DNA of 64,000 nt from Coemansia sp. RSA 487 (taxonomy: Eukaryota > Kickxellomycota > Kickxellomycetes > Kickxellales > Kickxellaceae): assembly GCA_027577595.1 (NCBI GenBank), contig JANBRJ010000039.1, forward strand, positions 1 to 64,000, in the 5' to 3' direction. A program made the translations under genes and the position numbers. The notes under the pieces are model-generated. The model had not been told where the DNA came from. It saw only the letters and a program-made list of their open reading frames with translations, and did no database searches. Shown here in pieces: positions 52,474 through 63,071 of the stretch. Every line of letters starts with the position of its first letter. Within the stretch, counting starts at the first letter, position 1.

Positions 52474-55400
52474 ATGTCAACTCCAGATATAAAGATCACA
52501 GAGCCTGCTGCTGATAGCGCTCCTAATGTGACAGGGTCCGTGTCTGCCGCACCTTCTACCGAAGATGGCACCGTTCCATCGGCTCAGCAAGAGATTTCGC
52601 CAGGTAACATCCAAATAAAGATAACTGTTACTTTATGATTGTTAACTGCGATCCACCTTTCAAATAAAGCATGTAGTCTAGACCCTCATGTATCTTGATA
52701 AAGCATACATTGTATTGATCTCCCCTCTAACCACCATTTAAAACGTATTTAATTTTCGAGATCATCTATAGAAGAGCAACCGTACAATCTGACAATCAAG
52801 ACGCCAAACGGCGCAACCGTGCCAATCATCGCTACCACGCTAGAAACCATCCAAGATCTCAAGCAGGTAGTTAGCGAGACCCCAGCCACCATCGAGTACT
52901 CGTGCTTCTACCTAGCACTCGATGGCCAGCGCCTCAACGACTTTGCAGAGCTTGGCGAGATCGAGGGGCTGGAGAAGGATAGTCAGCTGCTGGTTGTCGA
53001 GGATCAGTACACAGAGCGGGAAGCACGGCTCCATGTGAACAGGCTGCGCGATCTACTTGTTGGCCCAGCCACTGCTAACTCGACCGTTGCTGGGCTTGAT
53101 GCTGGGGCCTCTATCTTTAGCACTATCAAGTACCCCGATGGCATTGTCGACGATAGCTCCGCAAACCTTTCTGCTGCTGCTGCTGCTGATGCTGTAGCGG
53201 CTACTGGTACCGATGGATCCGAGTCAGAGAGTACACCATCTCGCCCGAAGGCTGCTGCTTCTGAGAACGTCAATGGCACAGATAAGCAAAAGACAAAGAA
53301 GAGCGGCAAGAAGGCGCAGTCCGCACTCGATGGTAAAAAGAAGAGCGACGATACTGAGCAAGCGAGTGGATCTGAGGGAGACAAGGCAAAGCCAGCGCCC
53401 GTCAACCATGCACTAAAGGGATTCGACTTTGACAAGGTGTCGCGGTTTGAGACACTTTCGACTTCAAAGGCGCTCAAGAACATGACTTTACCTACCTGTC
53501 TTAAGCAGATTATACTCAGCGGATGGAACCCCGTGCCCCGCTATCGCCAGCTCAAGGGCGATCTGCTCTACCTGCTTGTCACCACCCTCGAGAACCAAAA
53601 CTACCACATTACGTGCTCGCGCACTGGGTTCTACGTCAACTCGTCCAGTCTGGTGCGCTTCAATCCGGAGCCTTACGGAACGTCGCATGCGGGAGCAAAG
53701 AGCCCCGATTTCTACGAGGCACACTCGCTGATCACGCTGCTGACGCGGCTGTCGCCAAAGTTTGTCCAAGGACTAGAGGATCTCCAGAAGCAGGTGTCTC
53801 AGCGCGAGCCAGTTGAGGTGCTTCCATTCGTGTCTTCTGAGCAGGCTGCATCGCCCTGGTTGGTGCGGGACGCTGAGAACCGTGCGCCAGAGACATACGA
53901 CATGGGCCGTGCACAGGAAGTGTATCTGAAGCTGGGAGCACAGGCCGCTGACTCGATGCGCGACTGGAATGAGGAGCTGCAGAGCATCCGCGAGATGCCC
54001 CGTGGCAACCTGTCTGAGCGTGTGCTGCGCGACCGCCAGTTCCATAAATGGTACTCGGAGTTTGCCGAAGCCGCAGTGCAGGGCGCCATTGCTGTGGTCG
54101 AGTCCGAGCTGCCGCCGCTCAACCCAACGGATTCAAGTGACCAGCACATGTTTTTGCGCGACAACATTTTCTACAGCAAGGGGTTTGATGGCCGTGAGAC
54201 CTTTACTGATCTTGGTGGCGATGCTGCGGCGCACGTAGCCACAGGAAAGGACATACACGGTGTGCGGTTACTCAACCAGCTGGACGTTGAAGGTGTGAAC
54301 ACTCTGGGCAGCGTTGTTGTCGACTACCGTGGTGTGCGTGTGGTTGCGCAGTCCGTGGTGCCTGGGATCTTCCGCCGCCAAGACACAACCCAGATCGTGT
54401 ATGGGAGCGTTGACAATGGAGCCACCGTGGGATCCGATCCCGAGTTCCACAAGGTGATGGAGCCTATAGCCAAGGGGCTGCATTTTGGCGAGCACAGCGT
54501 CTATGACGATGCCGGCGAGGAGCACAAGCTGTACACGTCTGCAGATGTCAAGGGTCTGACTGGTACTGATGGTCGCAAGTACCTTCTCGATCTGTACCGC
54601 CTTACGCCGGTCGATGTAGAGTTCCTGGAGAATGAGTGCGAACCCAGCGATGCCGGAATGCCGGTATACCCGCATAAACTGGTGCTGTTGCGTCCAGAGC
54701 TTGTTGAGTCGTTCTGGGAGACCAGCGTGCGCAAGGCTGTTCAGAAGTACGCTATCGAAAAGTCCAAAACTACCGAGGACAAGAGCGAGGGCAATGGCAA
54801 GGGCAAGGAAAAGGCTACTGAGGAGCCACCAAAGGACGGTGTATCTGAAAAAGAAGCCGAGGAGATCAAGACCCGTGAAGAAGAGAGCCAGCAGAAAGAC
54901 TCTGCTGATGAAGATGTTATGGCCGGGTTTGAGTTCAGCCTTGAGCTAGATCCTGATGCATTCACACCGTTCAAGAAACATGATGCCAACGGCTCTTTAG
55001 GAGCAAAGGAACAGAATGCAATGACGCAGGCGGTACGTGACGCGTCAAAGTTCCTGCGCGAAACCAACATCCCTGCATTTGCACGCGATCTCGCTTCGTA
55101 CACTGCATCGCCGCTTAGCGGCGATGCACTCAAGGCCTCAATGCACCATCGCGGAATTAATATGCGGTACCTTGGCAAGATAGCTTCGCTGCTTCCTGCG
55201 GATGTTGATGTTGTCAAGAACGTGCGGCGACTGGTTATCTTTGAGATGATTTCGCGCGCGGTCAAGCACATTATGCGGCACCTGTTCCGCATGACACCAG
55301 CACATTTGCACGCCGAGGTGTTTGCGCTTGTTGCCGGCGCTCTGGTAGGCTACAGGTACTGTGCTGATCCGGCATCGTTCCTTTCTGCCGAGGCCAAAGA

Positions 55401-56679
55401 GACTCCCGAGATTGCTGTGCTGACGCCAGAGGCGCTTGCCGAGAAGGTCAGAGAACAGGTAGCACTGCGTTTCCGCTTTGACCTTTCGTCCGATTTTGTC
55501 AGCACGCTTGTTTTTGGCAATGAGCGCATTCTCCTGCGCGAGATATGCATCAAGACAGGAGCGCAGCTCGTGGTCCGCCAGTACCACTTTGAGCGTCCTG
55601 AGGAGTCGGCCGTGCATGCCGAGATCGTGTCGGCGCTGCCGCAAGGAACCAAGCTGACCAAGCCGGTCAAGCGTGCAGTCAAGGAGCAAGTGGATGCCAT
55701 ACTAGCACGGCCAACCACTATTGTGGTCAACGACGTGATGAACTTTGTCGCGCTGTCCAAGGTGTCGGTGCACAACTCGTCGTTTGCCGACGAGGCATTT
55801 GAGGCCGGACGGATGTCGCTGGAGCAAGGGCAGAAGGAGCTTGGGCTGGAGCTCCTTCTCGAGTCGCTTGCGCTGCACGAGCAAACATTCGGGTTCCTGC
55901 ACTCGGAGTCTGCGCGGTGCTATGCGGTGGTGTCGCTTGCGCACTACGACACCGGCGAGTACCAGCTTGCGGCAGAGTTCATGACTAAGGCAGTGATTAT
56001 CTCGGAACGCACGATCGGTATAGACAACCCGATGACGATCCACAACTACCTGAACCTGGGGCTATACGAGCATGCGCGCGGGAACACGGTGGTTGCACTG
56101 CGGTTCATGCGGCATGCGCTGGATCTGTGGAGCATCATCAACAGCCCCGATCACCCAGACCTGGCCACCGCGCATAACAACATCGGCGTGATGCTGCAGT
56201 CGCTAAGGCTCTACGATGATGCGCTCCGGTTCTTCAAGTCGTGTCTGGAGATCAGGATTAAGCTTCTAGGCAGCGAGCACGTGCTTGTTGCCAATGCGCA
56301 GCACTCGCTGGCCAAGGCGTACGCGATTGTCGGCGACTTCAAGATGGCCGTGCAGTCCGAGCGCGATGCGCACAAGTACTTCAACAGCAAATACGGCGAG
56401 GAGGACCCGCGCACCAAGGAGACAGCTGAATGGATGGCAGAGCTGACGTTTGCGGCAGTGCGCAAAGCCAAGCTATCGGCAGCTACGCGCCAGAAGCTAC
56501 GTGAAGTGGCGGCATCCAACCTGATGCACATGGAGCGTGATGGGAAGCAACAGCAAGAAGGAGCCAGAGCATCGGGTCTCCTTCCAATCGACGATTTGCT
56601 CAAGTATATCACTGGAGACAGCAAGCCAAGACCAAGAGGCGGTCGCCGTGGCAAGGGCCCCAAAGGAAGCAAGCGCTAA
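52474..56679 (+). CDS. CLU1: Clu1, clustered mitochondria protein
   Basis: Two exons are proposed: 52474-52603 and 52772-56679, giving 1,345 aa. The 168-bp intron (GTAACA...TAG) is in phase 1 after 'AQQEISP'. The second exon opens with 'EEQPYNLTIKTPNGATVPII', the ubiquitin-like CLU_N domain ('LALDGQRLNDFAELGEIEGL'). The central CLU domain (about 380-640) has 'DRQFHKWYSEFAEAAVQGAI', 'RDNIFYSKGFDGRETFTDLG' and 'VVAQSVVPGIFRRQDTTQIV'. An eIF3-p135-like region follows (about 780-1,000, 'HHRGINMRYLGKIA'). The C-terminus has TPR repeats (about 1,080-1,230, 'TIHNYLNLGLYEHARGNTVV', 'ATAHNNIGVMLQSLRLYDDA') and a basic tail. Clu1 binds mRNAs of mitochondrial proteins in the cytosol and controls mitochondrial distribution. 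A start at 52,819 would lose part of CLU_N. Third positions are strongly G/C-biased. Confidence 0.95.
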
Positions 56680-57035
56680 GGGATTTATTGCAAGATTTTT
56701 TTGGACATTTTCCGCTGTTCAGGAAAAAGCCTACTTTAAAATAAAAAACATTAGATCATCAACTGTACCGATCAGTCGATAAATATTTGGAAATACTTTT
56801 TTTTTACCTGATCCGCCCTTTTCTGCTCTTTATCTGCAGTTCTTGTTCGCGTTTTTCTTCCTCTAATCTGTATTCTATATTCTGCGTTGAATGACTTGCT
56901 TATCACGTTAGCGATACCTCGAAAAATTAAGGCAGGAACCGCAAAGAGCTTTGGTAATTCGCAGAACGGGAAGATCCCAAATCGAACTTGCATGTACACA
57001 TTTTTCAGCATAGACATTCGAACAAAGCCCCCCGT
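56680..57035. other. Short intergenic region
   Basis: This 356 bp stretch lies between Clu1 and the PPR-like gene. It is pyrimidine-rich on the plus strand at 56,795-56,880. Nothing else is recognised. Confidence 0.5.
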
Positions 57036-59255
57036 ATGCGACGATTGGGTGCTCGGGCCGTCGCCTTCGTGTTAGATCATCGTCGTGGTCAGAACCAAGC
57101 ACTACGATTAGCAAGCAGGCTGAGCACCGCGCTGATAGCAAGGAACCAAAGTGTAAGCTGCGCCCGAAGCATATCGGCTAGTACATACGGAGAAATTGTA
57201 TATAGACCCTCTTCTTCCGCAATACAGAAGCATGTGCACACATGTGACATTGGTGACGCTAGCGAGTGGCAAACGCTTGCGGAATCGATCCTTGTGCCTG
57301 TTTATGCCGAAAAATATCGCCTCAGCGCATGCGTGCAGAGCAAGAAGCAGGTGGATTATGTTAGACCACACAAGCACCACAGGCGTGTTCGGCCAGTAGA
57401 CGAGATACTGGAGGTGGATGGAACGTACAGGCACAGCGCATTCGCTGATATGTTGGTGCTCTATAATAAATGCTGGGAGCAGGCGCGTGGCAGCAGGCAG
57501 CGGACAGTAAGGCTACGGGTGATTGCTACCGAGATCGCGAAAAGTACAGCGGCTGCTGTACATGGTTGGGTGCGCTTAGGGCAACAGCAGCAGCTTCTTG
57601 TGTCGCAATTGCTGTATGATTACATGGAGCTCGACCAGCGGTACGACGAAACATGCGCCTTGTCCATAGCTACTTTTCAGGCGCTTTGTCAAGCGGAGTT
57701 GTTGCCACGATTGCTGTACCCTGTGTGTATGAACTTGTTTGAGAAGATCGATTCAGCGGCCATGTATTTTCCGGAGATGCTGGCGGAGGTCCTATTTGCG
57801 CTGTTCTACCAAGGCAAATGTTTTGAGCAGATAACACATATGGCAAAGGGCCTCAACATACAAGCGATAAACGCAGAAATTGCCCGTTGGGTGCTCTGTT
57901 CGATCCGCAATAAACAAAAGCAGCGTCTTCAGGAATGCAATATATATAAACCGCAGCCACGGAAACATGGCTGCTTGCCCGACGCGGATGCTAAAAACTA
58001 CTGGACCCAGAATCAGTCGCAGTACAGCAGAGATGCGCGGTGGGTTCTCTGGCAGCTGGAGCAGCGCAACCGGCAGTTTGTTTCGCCGGCGCATCTGACC
58101 AAGCTTCTTGATATTGATATCGCGTCAGGGATGGGTCTGCCTCGTGGGATCGACGTTTTGCTCCGCGACTTTACGCGCCTGGACATCAGCCCCGATGTGA
58201 AAGCGCTGACACTGATCATCAATACTTACATCGAGAATGGCGACTACGCGTACGCATGCCGTATATACGAGCACATGTGTTCCGGCAAGATCCTGGTTGC
58301 ACAGGACAATGGAAACATCTTGCCCAAGACCATTCCTGTCCCACAGCCCAACAACATTACGTTGCTGACTATTGCAAAGGTGTGGTGTGCGGAAGGCGAC
58401 TACGACCGGGTTATTGACGTGCTTGAATCCATGAGGCAGCGCGGGATGTCGGATTCCCAGCAGCTCGTCACGCGCCTGGTTGCTTGTATGGTCGATTCCA
58501 GAGAGCTTGATGCTGCAGAGTCTGTGTGGACCAAGTACGGATGCGACTACAAGCCGTTTACACCCAAGCATGGGTGCAAAACCTTGCTGCGGGTCAACCG
58601 TCGCGCGCTGGCAAAGCTGATCATTGGCCACACGCATGCTGGAAACGTCGATCGAGCGATCTCATTGCTCCAGGTTGCGTGTAACCGCGAGCGGCACGTG
58701 GTCGGACTCGATCATCACCACAGCCTGTCTGCAGAGACACCTTATTTGACTGATCTCCTGAACACGGTGCTGCGAGAGTGCCTCGGCCGGCAGCACACCA
58801 CCAAGGGCCACCACTCGCTGCTGCTACGACGCGATCTGAGTGTTCTCGACATAGGTATCCGCTGTAGTGTGCGGTTCAATGTTGCAACATACAATGTGTT
58901 GTTATCCAGTCTTTCGCGGGCCGCATACATCACCAAGGATAGCACACCTGAAGAGGCAGAAAACCAGGAGATATCTGATGTTACACGCAAGGAAATAGCT
59001 AGCATCATGCAGCGACTGTACTGGCGGATGTTAGATGAAGGTATTGCGCCGGACGACACGTCGTTTGTTCATTTGGTTCCAATGTGGGTCTACATGAACA
59101 AATCACCATTAGCGGTCACCCATTGGCGTATGCTGATGGAAGGGAAACCGCCGCACAAGGCCGAGCGACTGCGAGCGCACGTTGTGCGCCAGGCCAAGCG
59201 ATGGAGGCTATCCGTCAAGACGCTTTCAAGCCTGCTGCTGGACCACAATACCTGA
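57036..59255 (+). CDS. PPR-like mitochondrial protein
   Basis: This is a 739-aa single-exon protein. The N-terminus 'MRRLGARAVAFVLDHRRGQN' is Arg-rich and nearly free of acidic residues, a likely mitochondrial leader; this ATG at 57,036 is the first in frame. From about 380 on, helical pairs resemble pentatricopeptide repeats: 'ALTLIINTYIENGDYAYACR' then IYEHM, 'TLLTIAKVWCAEGDYDRVID' then VLESM, 'LVTRLVACMVDSRELDAAES', 'LAKLIIGHTHAGNVDRAISL', and 'VATYNVLLSSLSRAA'. The spacing (about 35 residues) and the N-G-D-Y-A pattern fit PPR. PPR proteins bind organellar RNA and act in processing or translation of mitochondrial transcripts. The first third has no clear repeats. I cannot assign a specific yeast ortholog. 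It is convergent with holocytochrome c synthase, with 136 bp between the stops. Confidence 0.82.
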   Translation: MRRLGARAVAFVLDHRRGQNQALRLASRLSTALIARNQSVSCARSISASTYGEIVYRPSSSAIQKHVHTCDIGDASEWQTLAESILVPVYAEKYRLSACVQSKKQVDYVRPHKHHRRVRPVDEILEVDGTYRHSAFADMLVLYNKCWEQARGSRQRTVRLRVIATEIAKSTAAAVHGWVRLGQQQQLLVSQLLYDYMELDQRYDETCALSIATFQALCQAELLPRLLYPVCMNLFEKIDSAAMYFPEMLAEVLFALFYQGKCFEQITHMAKGLNIQAINAEIARWVLCSIRNKQKQRLQECNIYKPQPRKHGCLPDADAKNYWTQNQSQYSRDARWVLWQLEQRNRQFVSPAHLTKLLDIDIASGMGLPRGIDVLLRDFTRLDISPDVKALTLIINTYIENGDYAYACRIYEHMCSGKILVAQDNGNILPKTIPVPQPNNITLLTIAKVWCAEGDYDRVIDVLESMRQRGMSDSQQLVTRLVACMVDSRELDAAESVWTKYGCDYKPFTPKHGCKTLLRVNRRALAKLIIGHTHAGNVDRAISLLQVACNRERHVVGLDHHHSLSAETPYLTDLLNTVLRECLGRQHTTKGHHSLLLRRDLSVLDIGIRCSVRFNVATYNVLLSSLSRAAYITKDSTPEEAENQEISDVTRKEIASIMQRLYWRMLDEGIAPDDTSFVHLVPMWVYMNKSPLAVTHWRMLMEGKPPHKAERLRAHVVRQAKRWRLSVKTLSSLLLDHNT

Positions 59256-59391
59256 ATATTTCAATATAGATTTTTAATTATCTCAATTGTACTATTCTGC
59301 GACCAATGTATAAAACATACGCTTTCAGTACTTCAACATCTACAGCCGGATAGAAAAGCATACAGACAAAAGGATTGTAGCATCTTCCTGA

Positions 59392-60273
59392 TCAGCGGCC
59401 AAAAAAGAAGCGACGCATGCGATCCAAGGAGCTCTCTAGTGTCAGCGCAGGGCGGACGTCGAGGTAGAACGAGGGCGCCTGCGGGTTGCGGACATCGCGT
59501 TTGCCCTCGTAAAAGTCAATGACGTATCGCACAGGCTTTCCACATCTATCGACGGTCCAGTCATGCCTGTCGAACGGTTTCTGATACCCGATGAGCGAGA
59601 AGAAACGTGCGCGTGGGCTCAAATCGTGGGCCCTGCCCTCGAACTTGAGCAGCTTGGGCGCCCCACACTCTGCCCGGTGCGTTTTCTCCCAGTCGAGGAT
59701 CTGGCTCCAGCACATTTCGTTCACGGCGTTGTGGATCGGTACCACGTACTTCATGTCGGGCTCCTTTGGATCCCATTTCTTGCGCTTCATTGCATTGAAA
59801 AACATTTGCTCGGACGGGTAGATCCACATATCCTTCTTTTCTTTTCCTTTGTCGTTGTCGTCATGGAGTGCGGGGCACGCAGAGTCGCCGGCACTCTGGT
59901 ACCGCGCGGCTCGCGGAATTGTCGATACTATGCGAGCCGTCGATAGTGTGTTCTGCTGGCCGTCGAATGCGCGTTGCTCCGGTACCACGGGCATTTGATT
60001 GTGTGGATCCAGCTGTTGTTGTTGTGATGCTTGTGTTGGGTCCCCGGACGACAGAAACATGTTTAGTGAGCGTGTGTGGTCGGCAGGACATGCACTATGC
60101 ATTCTATCTTCAGAAGTTTCTGATGTGGGTTCGTTTCGTGTCTGCCGCTGTGCTTTGCCAGTCGATAATGAGGAGTGGTCGATCGGACATGATGCTGTGT
60201 TGTCTGTCTGCTGTGCTTTGCTGCGGTGGTCCACTGGACATTTCGAGTCCACCAAAGACGAATCACCAGCCAT
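59392..60273 (-). CDS. CYC3: Holocytochrome c-type synthase (cytochrome c heme lyase)
   Basis: This 293-aa protein attaches heme covalently to apocytochrome c or c1 in the mitochondrial intermembrane space. The N-terminal half is disordered and carries four Cys-Pro heme-regulatory motifs (KCPVDH, SCPIDH, ACPADH, ACPALH). The catalytic half has 'WIYPSEQMFFNAMKRKKWDP', 'MKYVVPIHNAVNEMCWSQIL', 'LKFEGRAHDLSPRARFFSLI', and 'HDWTVDRCGKPVRYVIDFYE'; the His of 'PIHNAVNE' is the heme-ligand histidine of the family. The ATG at 60,273 (MAGDSSLV) is used. The longer frame begins with a non-ATG codon. I cannot say from motifs alone whether it serves cytochrome c, c1 or both. It is divergent from Yth1 (295 bp). 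Confidence 0.94.
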   Translation of the reverse strand: MAGDSSLVDSKCPVDHRSKAQQTDNTASCPIDHSSLSTGKAQRQTRNEPTSETSEDRMHSACPADHTRSLNMFLSSGDPTQASQQQQLDPHNQMPVVPEQRAFDGQQNTLSTARIVSTIPRAARYQSAGDSACPALHDDNDKGKEKKDMWIYPSEQMFFNAMKRKKWDPKEPDMKYVVPIHNAVNEMCWSQILDWEKTHRAECGAPKLLKFEGRAHDLSPRARFFSLIGYQKPFDRHDWTVDRCGKPVRYVIDFYEGKRDVRNPQAPSFYLDVRPALTLESSLDRMRRFFFGR

Positions 60274-60568
60274 TTCGATGAAAAGAAAAGGAGTTATCGG
60301 TTGTTCAGGATATAAAAGTTTGTTGAAAAAAGTCGGTACAGAACAGAGAAAGATTATCATAACAAGAAATCATTGATCTTTTTTTCAACCAGCTTGATTG
60401 ACTCTGCCAGCAATCAATCACCGCCGATTACAAATATATCGTTTTGCTTTTTCTGTCCAAGAATTCGTTTTTCTACTCCTTTTCAATTACCTTCAATAAT
60501 TTGCTTTATTTTTGTAACGTGTTTCCTTATTGTATATTACCAAATCCATCACATCAATCATAAAAACA

Positions 60569-61297
60569 ATGAGCATCAGCACAACAACCACAGCATCCAC
60601 CGGACGTACTTACAGCGTTCTCGACACGCACCGCTCGGAAAACTCGATAAAGCTCGACTTTGAGGATTTTGTCAAGAACGAGCTGAAACTAAACATCGAC
60701 CACGTCCCCGCAACGCAAAAGATCCGATCAATCAATGACGGCAAGACCGGTGTATGCAACTATTTCTTGCGCGGGCACTGCTGGAAGGGCAACAACTGCA
60801 TCTACCGGCACTTGACGCGTGAACAGAGCGAGAAGGTCCAGTCGGAGAACCGGACCATCGTGTGCAAGCACTGGTTGCGCGGGCTATGCAAGAAGGACGA
60901 CGACTGCGATTATCTGCACGAGTACAATTTAAAGAAGATGCCCGAATGCTCGTTCTTTCCGCAACACGGCATGTGCACAAACGGCGACGAGTGTCCGTTC
61001 CAGCATCTCAGCCCTGAGCAGCGCCTAAAGGAGTGTCTGTGGTATGCGCGGGGGTTCTGCAAGCACGGCGCAAAGTGCCGCAGCAAGCATGTTAGGAAGC
61101 TTATTTGCCCACAGTACCGGAGCGGCTTCTGTCCACTGGGTCCGACCTGTCCCAAGGAGCATCCGCGCTTCGACCTGCCGCTGACCCACGCCGACGCGAA
61201 TACCACGATCGCTCCGGCTGGCGGCAACTTCAACGCCAATGCGTATCAACAGCAGCAGCAACGACCGGCCGCCCCAATGCCTCCACAGCTCCAATGA
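60569..61297 (+). CDS. YTH1: Yth1/CPSF30 polyadenylation factor
   Basis: This 242-aa protein has five CCCH zinc fingers: '[19 protein letters not shown]', '[19 protein letters not shown]', '[20 protein letters not shown]', '[19 protein letters not shown]' and '[19 protein letters not shown]'. All cysteines and histidines are in place. Yth1/CPSF30 recognises the AAUAAA signal and recruits other subunits of the 3'-end cleavage and polyadenylation factor. As in yeast there is no C-terminal zinc knuckle; the tail ends in a Gln/Pro-rich run. The ATG at 60,569 (MSISTTTT) is used; the frame extends upstream without an ATG. The N-terminal '[13 protein letters not shown]' matches the family start. The 5' flank is pyrimidine-rich. 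Confidence 0.95.
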   Translation: MSISTTTTASTGRTYSVLDTHRSENSIKLDFEDFVKNELKLNIDHVPATQKIRSINDGKTGVCNYFLRGHCWKGNNCIYRHLTREQSEKVQSENRTIVCKHWLRGLCKKDDDCDYLHEYNLKKMPECSFFPQHGMCTNGDECPFQHLSPEQRLKECLWYARGFCKHGAKCRSKHVRKLICPQYRSGFCPLGPTCPKEHPRFDLPLTHADANTTIAPAGGNFNANAYQQQQQRPAAPMPPQLQ

Positions 61298-61703
61298 AAA
61301 GGAAAAAACGACATCCAACTCCAGGCGCCACAGTGGCTAGCCAATGTTTTTTCTGTTTAGCCTTTAAATATTAGTTAGTTCTCTCTAATTACATTTATTT
61401 TATAATACAATAGAGCACAATAACGCATACCTGCTATTTATACAAATGTTGCAAGTTTATTATATCTTGGCACCATGCCACAAGTAAAAGAAACAATAAA
61501 TATATTTGAAAGCAAAAAAAACATTGGTTCGTCACTGTATTGAGGGAAAAACACATCTTGCCCACTGTATACTTCTGTTTTATTTTGCCCATTTTCACCT
61601 ACACGCACCAAGTTAAACCAATAGTCTAATCTTTCGTGTCAAGAAATGCTGCTCGCTTATGTTTATGTTTAACACAGCTCTAGTGGATCAAAAAAACTCA
61701 AAG
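61298..61703. other. Convergent 3' ends of Yth1 and Ssf1
   Basis: This 406 bp AT-rich stretch lies between two converging stop codons. It contains AATAAA-like strings near 61,490 and 61,498 on the plus strand. No gene is seen. Confidence 0.5.
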
Positions 61704-63071
61704 CTATTTCCGCTTGGCTCCAGACTTTGCCTTTTTAGACGCCCTTGACGATCCGATCTTTGCGCGCTTCACAGGCCTTTTGCTGGCTTGCTGTGGCTCA
61801 TCGCTGCCACTGCCGCCATCGTCGCTATCAACTTCGCTAGCATTTGAATCGCTAGAATCGGCGTCCATGGCATCGGCATCGTAGTTGTCGGCACCAAAGT
61901 CATCGGCCGCACGGTATCTGCTGCTAGCTGCCTCGGCAGCAGCAATCGCATCCGACGCATCCGACGCATCCTTGCTTTCCGGCCCGCTGTCATCGTCGTT
62001 ATTGTCATCGCTGCTCTCCTCATCATCATCATCGCTGTTATCGCTTGTAGACTTGCTCTTCTTGGCTGCTTTCTTCTTGCGCTTGACGTTAGCCTCCTGC
62101 TCCTGGCGGCGCCGCGCCTGCTGCGTAAGCTTGATCTGGCGCACCCTGGCCAGCTTCTCGATCTCTCCCTTCGACTTGTGCAAGTAACTGTGGAAGAGAA
62201 CCTCGCCCTGGCATAACCCGCCCTCGACCTTCATCAGCTTGAGCTCCATCCGCGGGCCAAGCTCAAGGAGGCGCACAGCACGCTGCTCATTCTTTCTGTT
62301 TCCACGGCCAACATAGTCTTGCGCCAGTGTGACCGCAGAGTCAGGACCATCCTCCATGTCGCTCTCGGACGCAAACGCCTCGCGCAGAACGTACTCGCTG
62401 ATATCGCCATATCCGGCAAGCGACGGGACATTGTTCGACAGGATAACGCGTTTGACCCCCTTTGTCACGCCCACAGGCTTGACAACGATCGTGTAGTGGC
62501 GGAAGTCTACGGTATCGGTCTCATCGTTGTAGTTGAACAGCACAACACGCCGGGCTTCGGACAAGTGCATTGTCGCCGGATTGATGGCAGGGAACATGTT
62601 CTGCAGCATTGCCGTCATCAACTTCAGCTCCTTTCCCTTGCCCTCGCCAGCAAAATTGTTGAGGATAATCAGTGGTGATGTCTTGAACTCGGTATCCGAT
62701 GTATGTGGTGTTTTCTGCAATCGGAGGCAGTCCTTTGCCAGCGAGTAATTGTTGACTCGGAAGTATAGTGTGGGGCCACGTGGAATCCGCCCGATGCGCA
62801 GGTTTGTGCCGGATTCGGTTTGCGAAAACAGCATCAGATGCGTTAGGCTCAGCTGACCACTCACTGCCACGTAGTCCCGGATCTTGTTGCTTTTGCGCTC
62901 TCTAAGCTTTGTTGCTGTGTTCGGCTCCATCACACGCCGCACGTCGTTGACTAGCTCGGATACTGTGCGCCCGATTTCGCCCGACTTTACCACCAGCGCC
63001 TTTGGAACTCTTTCGATCTCCTCTTGAGTTGGCACTACGTGCGTCCTTCTCTTCTTGCGACCGTGGCCCAT
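61704..63071 (-). CDS. SSF1: Ssf1/Peter Pan, Brix-domain ribosome biogenesis factor
   Basis: This 455-aa nucleolar protein works in large-subunit maturation (27S pre-rRNA processing) together with Rrp14/Rrp15. The Brix domain covers about residues 30-310: 'GEIGRTVSELVNDVRRVMEP', 'TATKLRERKSNKIRDYVAVS', 'THLMLFSQTESGTNLRIGRI' followed by PRGPTLYFRV, 'SPLIILNNFAGEG', 'MFPAINPATMHLSEARRVVL', 'VDFRHYTIVVKPVGVTKGVK', and 'LGPRMELKLMKVEGGLCQGE', the typical closing block. A basic, Lys-rich helical stretch follows, then a long Asp/Glu/Ser-rich run (about 345-435) and a basic tail (KRPVKRAKIGSSRASKKAKS), as expected for nucleolar proteins. The start ATG is at 63,071 (MGHGRKKRRTHV). It is a single exon. 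Confidence 0.96.
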   Translation of the reverse strand: MGHGRKKRRTHVVPTQEEIERVPKALVVKSGEIGRTVSELVNDVRRVMEPNTATKLRERKSNKIRDYVAVSGQLSLTHLMLFSQTESGTNLRIGRIPRGPTLYFRVNNYSLAKDCLRLQKTPHTSDTEFKTSPLIILNNFAGEGKGKELKLMTAMLQNMFPAINPATMHLSEARRVVLFNYNDETDTVDFRHYTIVVKPVGVTKGVKRVILSNNVPSLAGYGDISEYVLREAFASESDMEDGPDSAVTLAQDYVGRGNRKNEQRAVRLLELGPRMELKLMKVEGGLCQGEVLFHSYLHKSKGEIEKLARVRQIKLTQQARRRQEQEANVKRKKKAAKKSKSTSDNSDDDDEESSDDNNDDDSGPESKDASDASDAIAAAEAASSRYRAADDFGADNYDADAMDADSSDSNASEVDSDDGGSGSDEPQQASKRPVKRAKIGSSRASKKAKSGAKRK

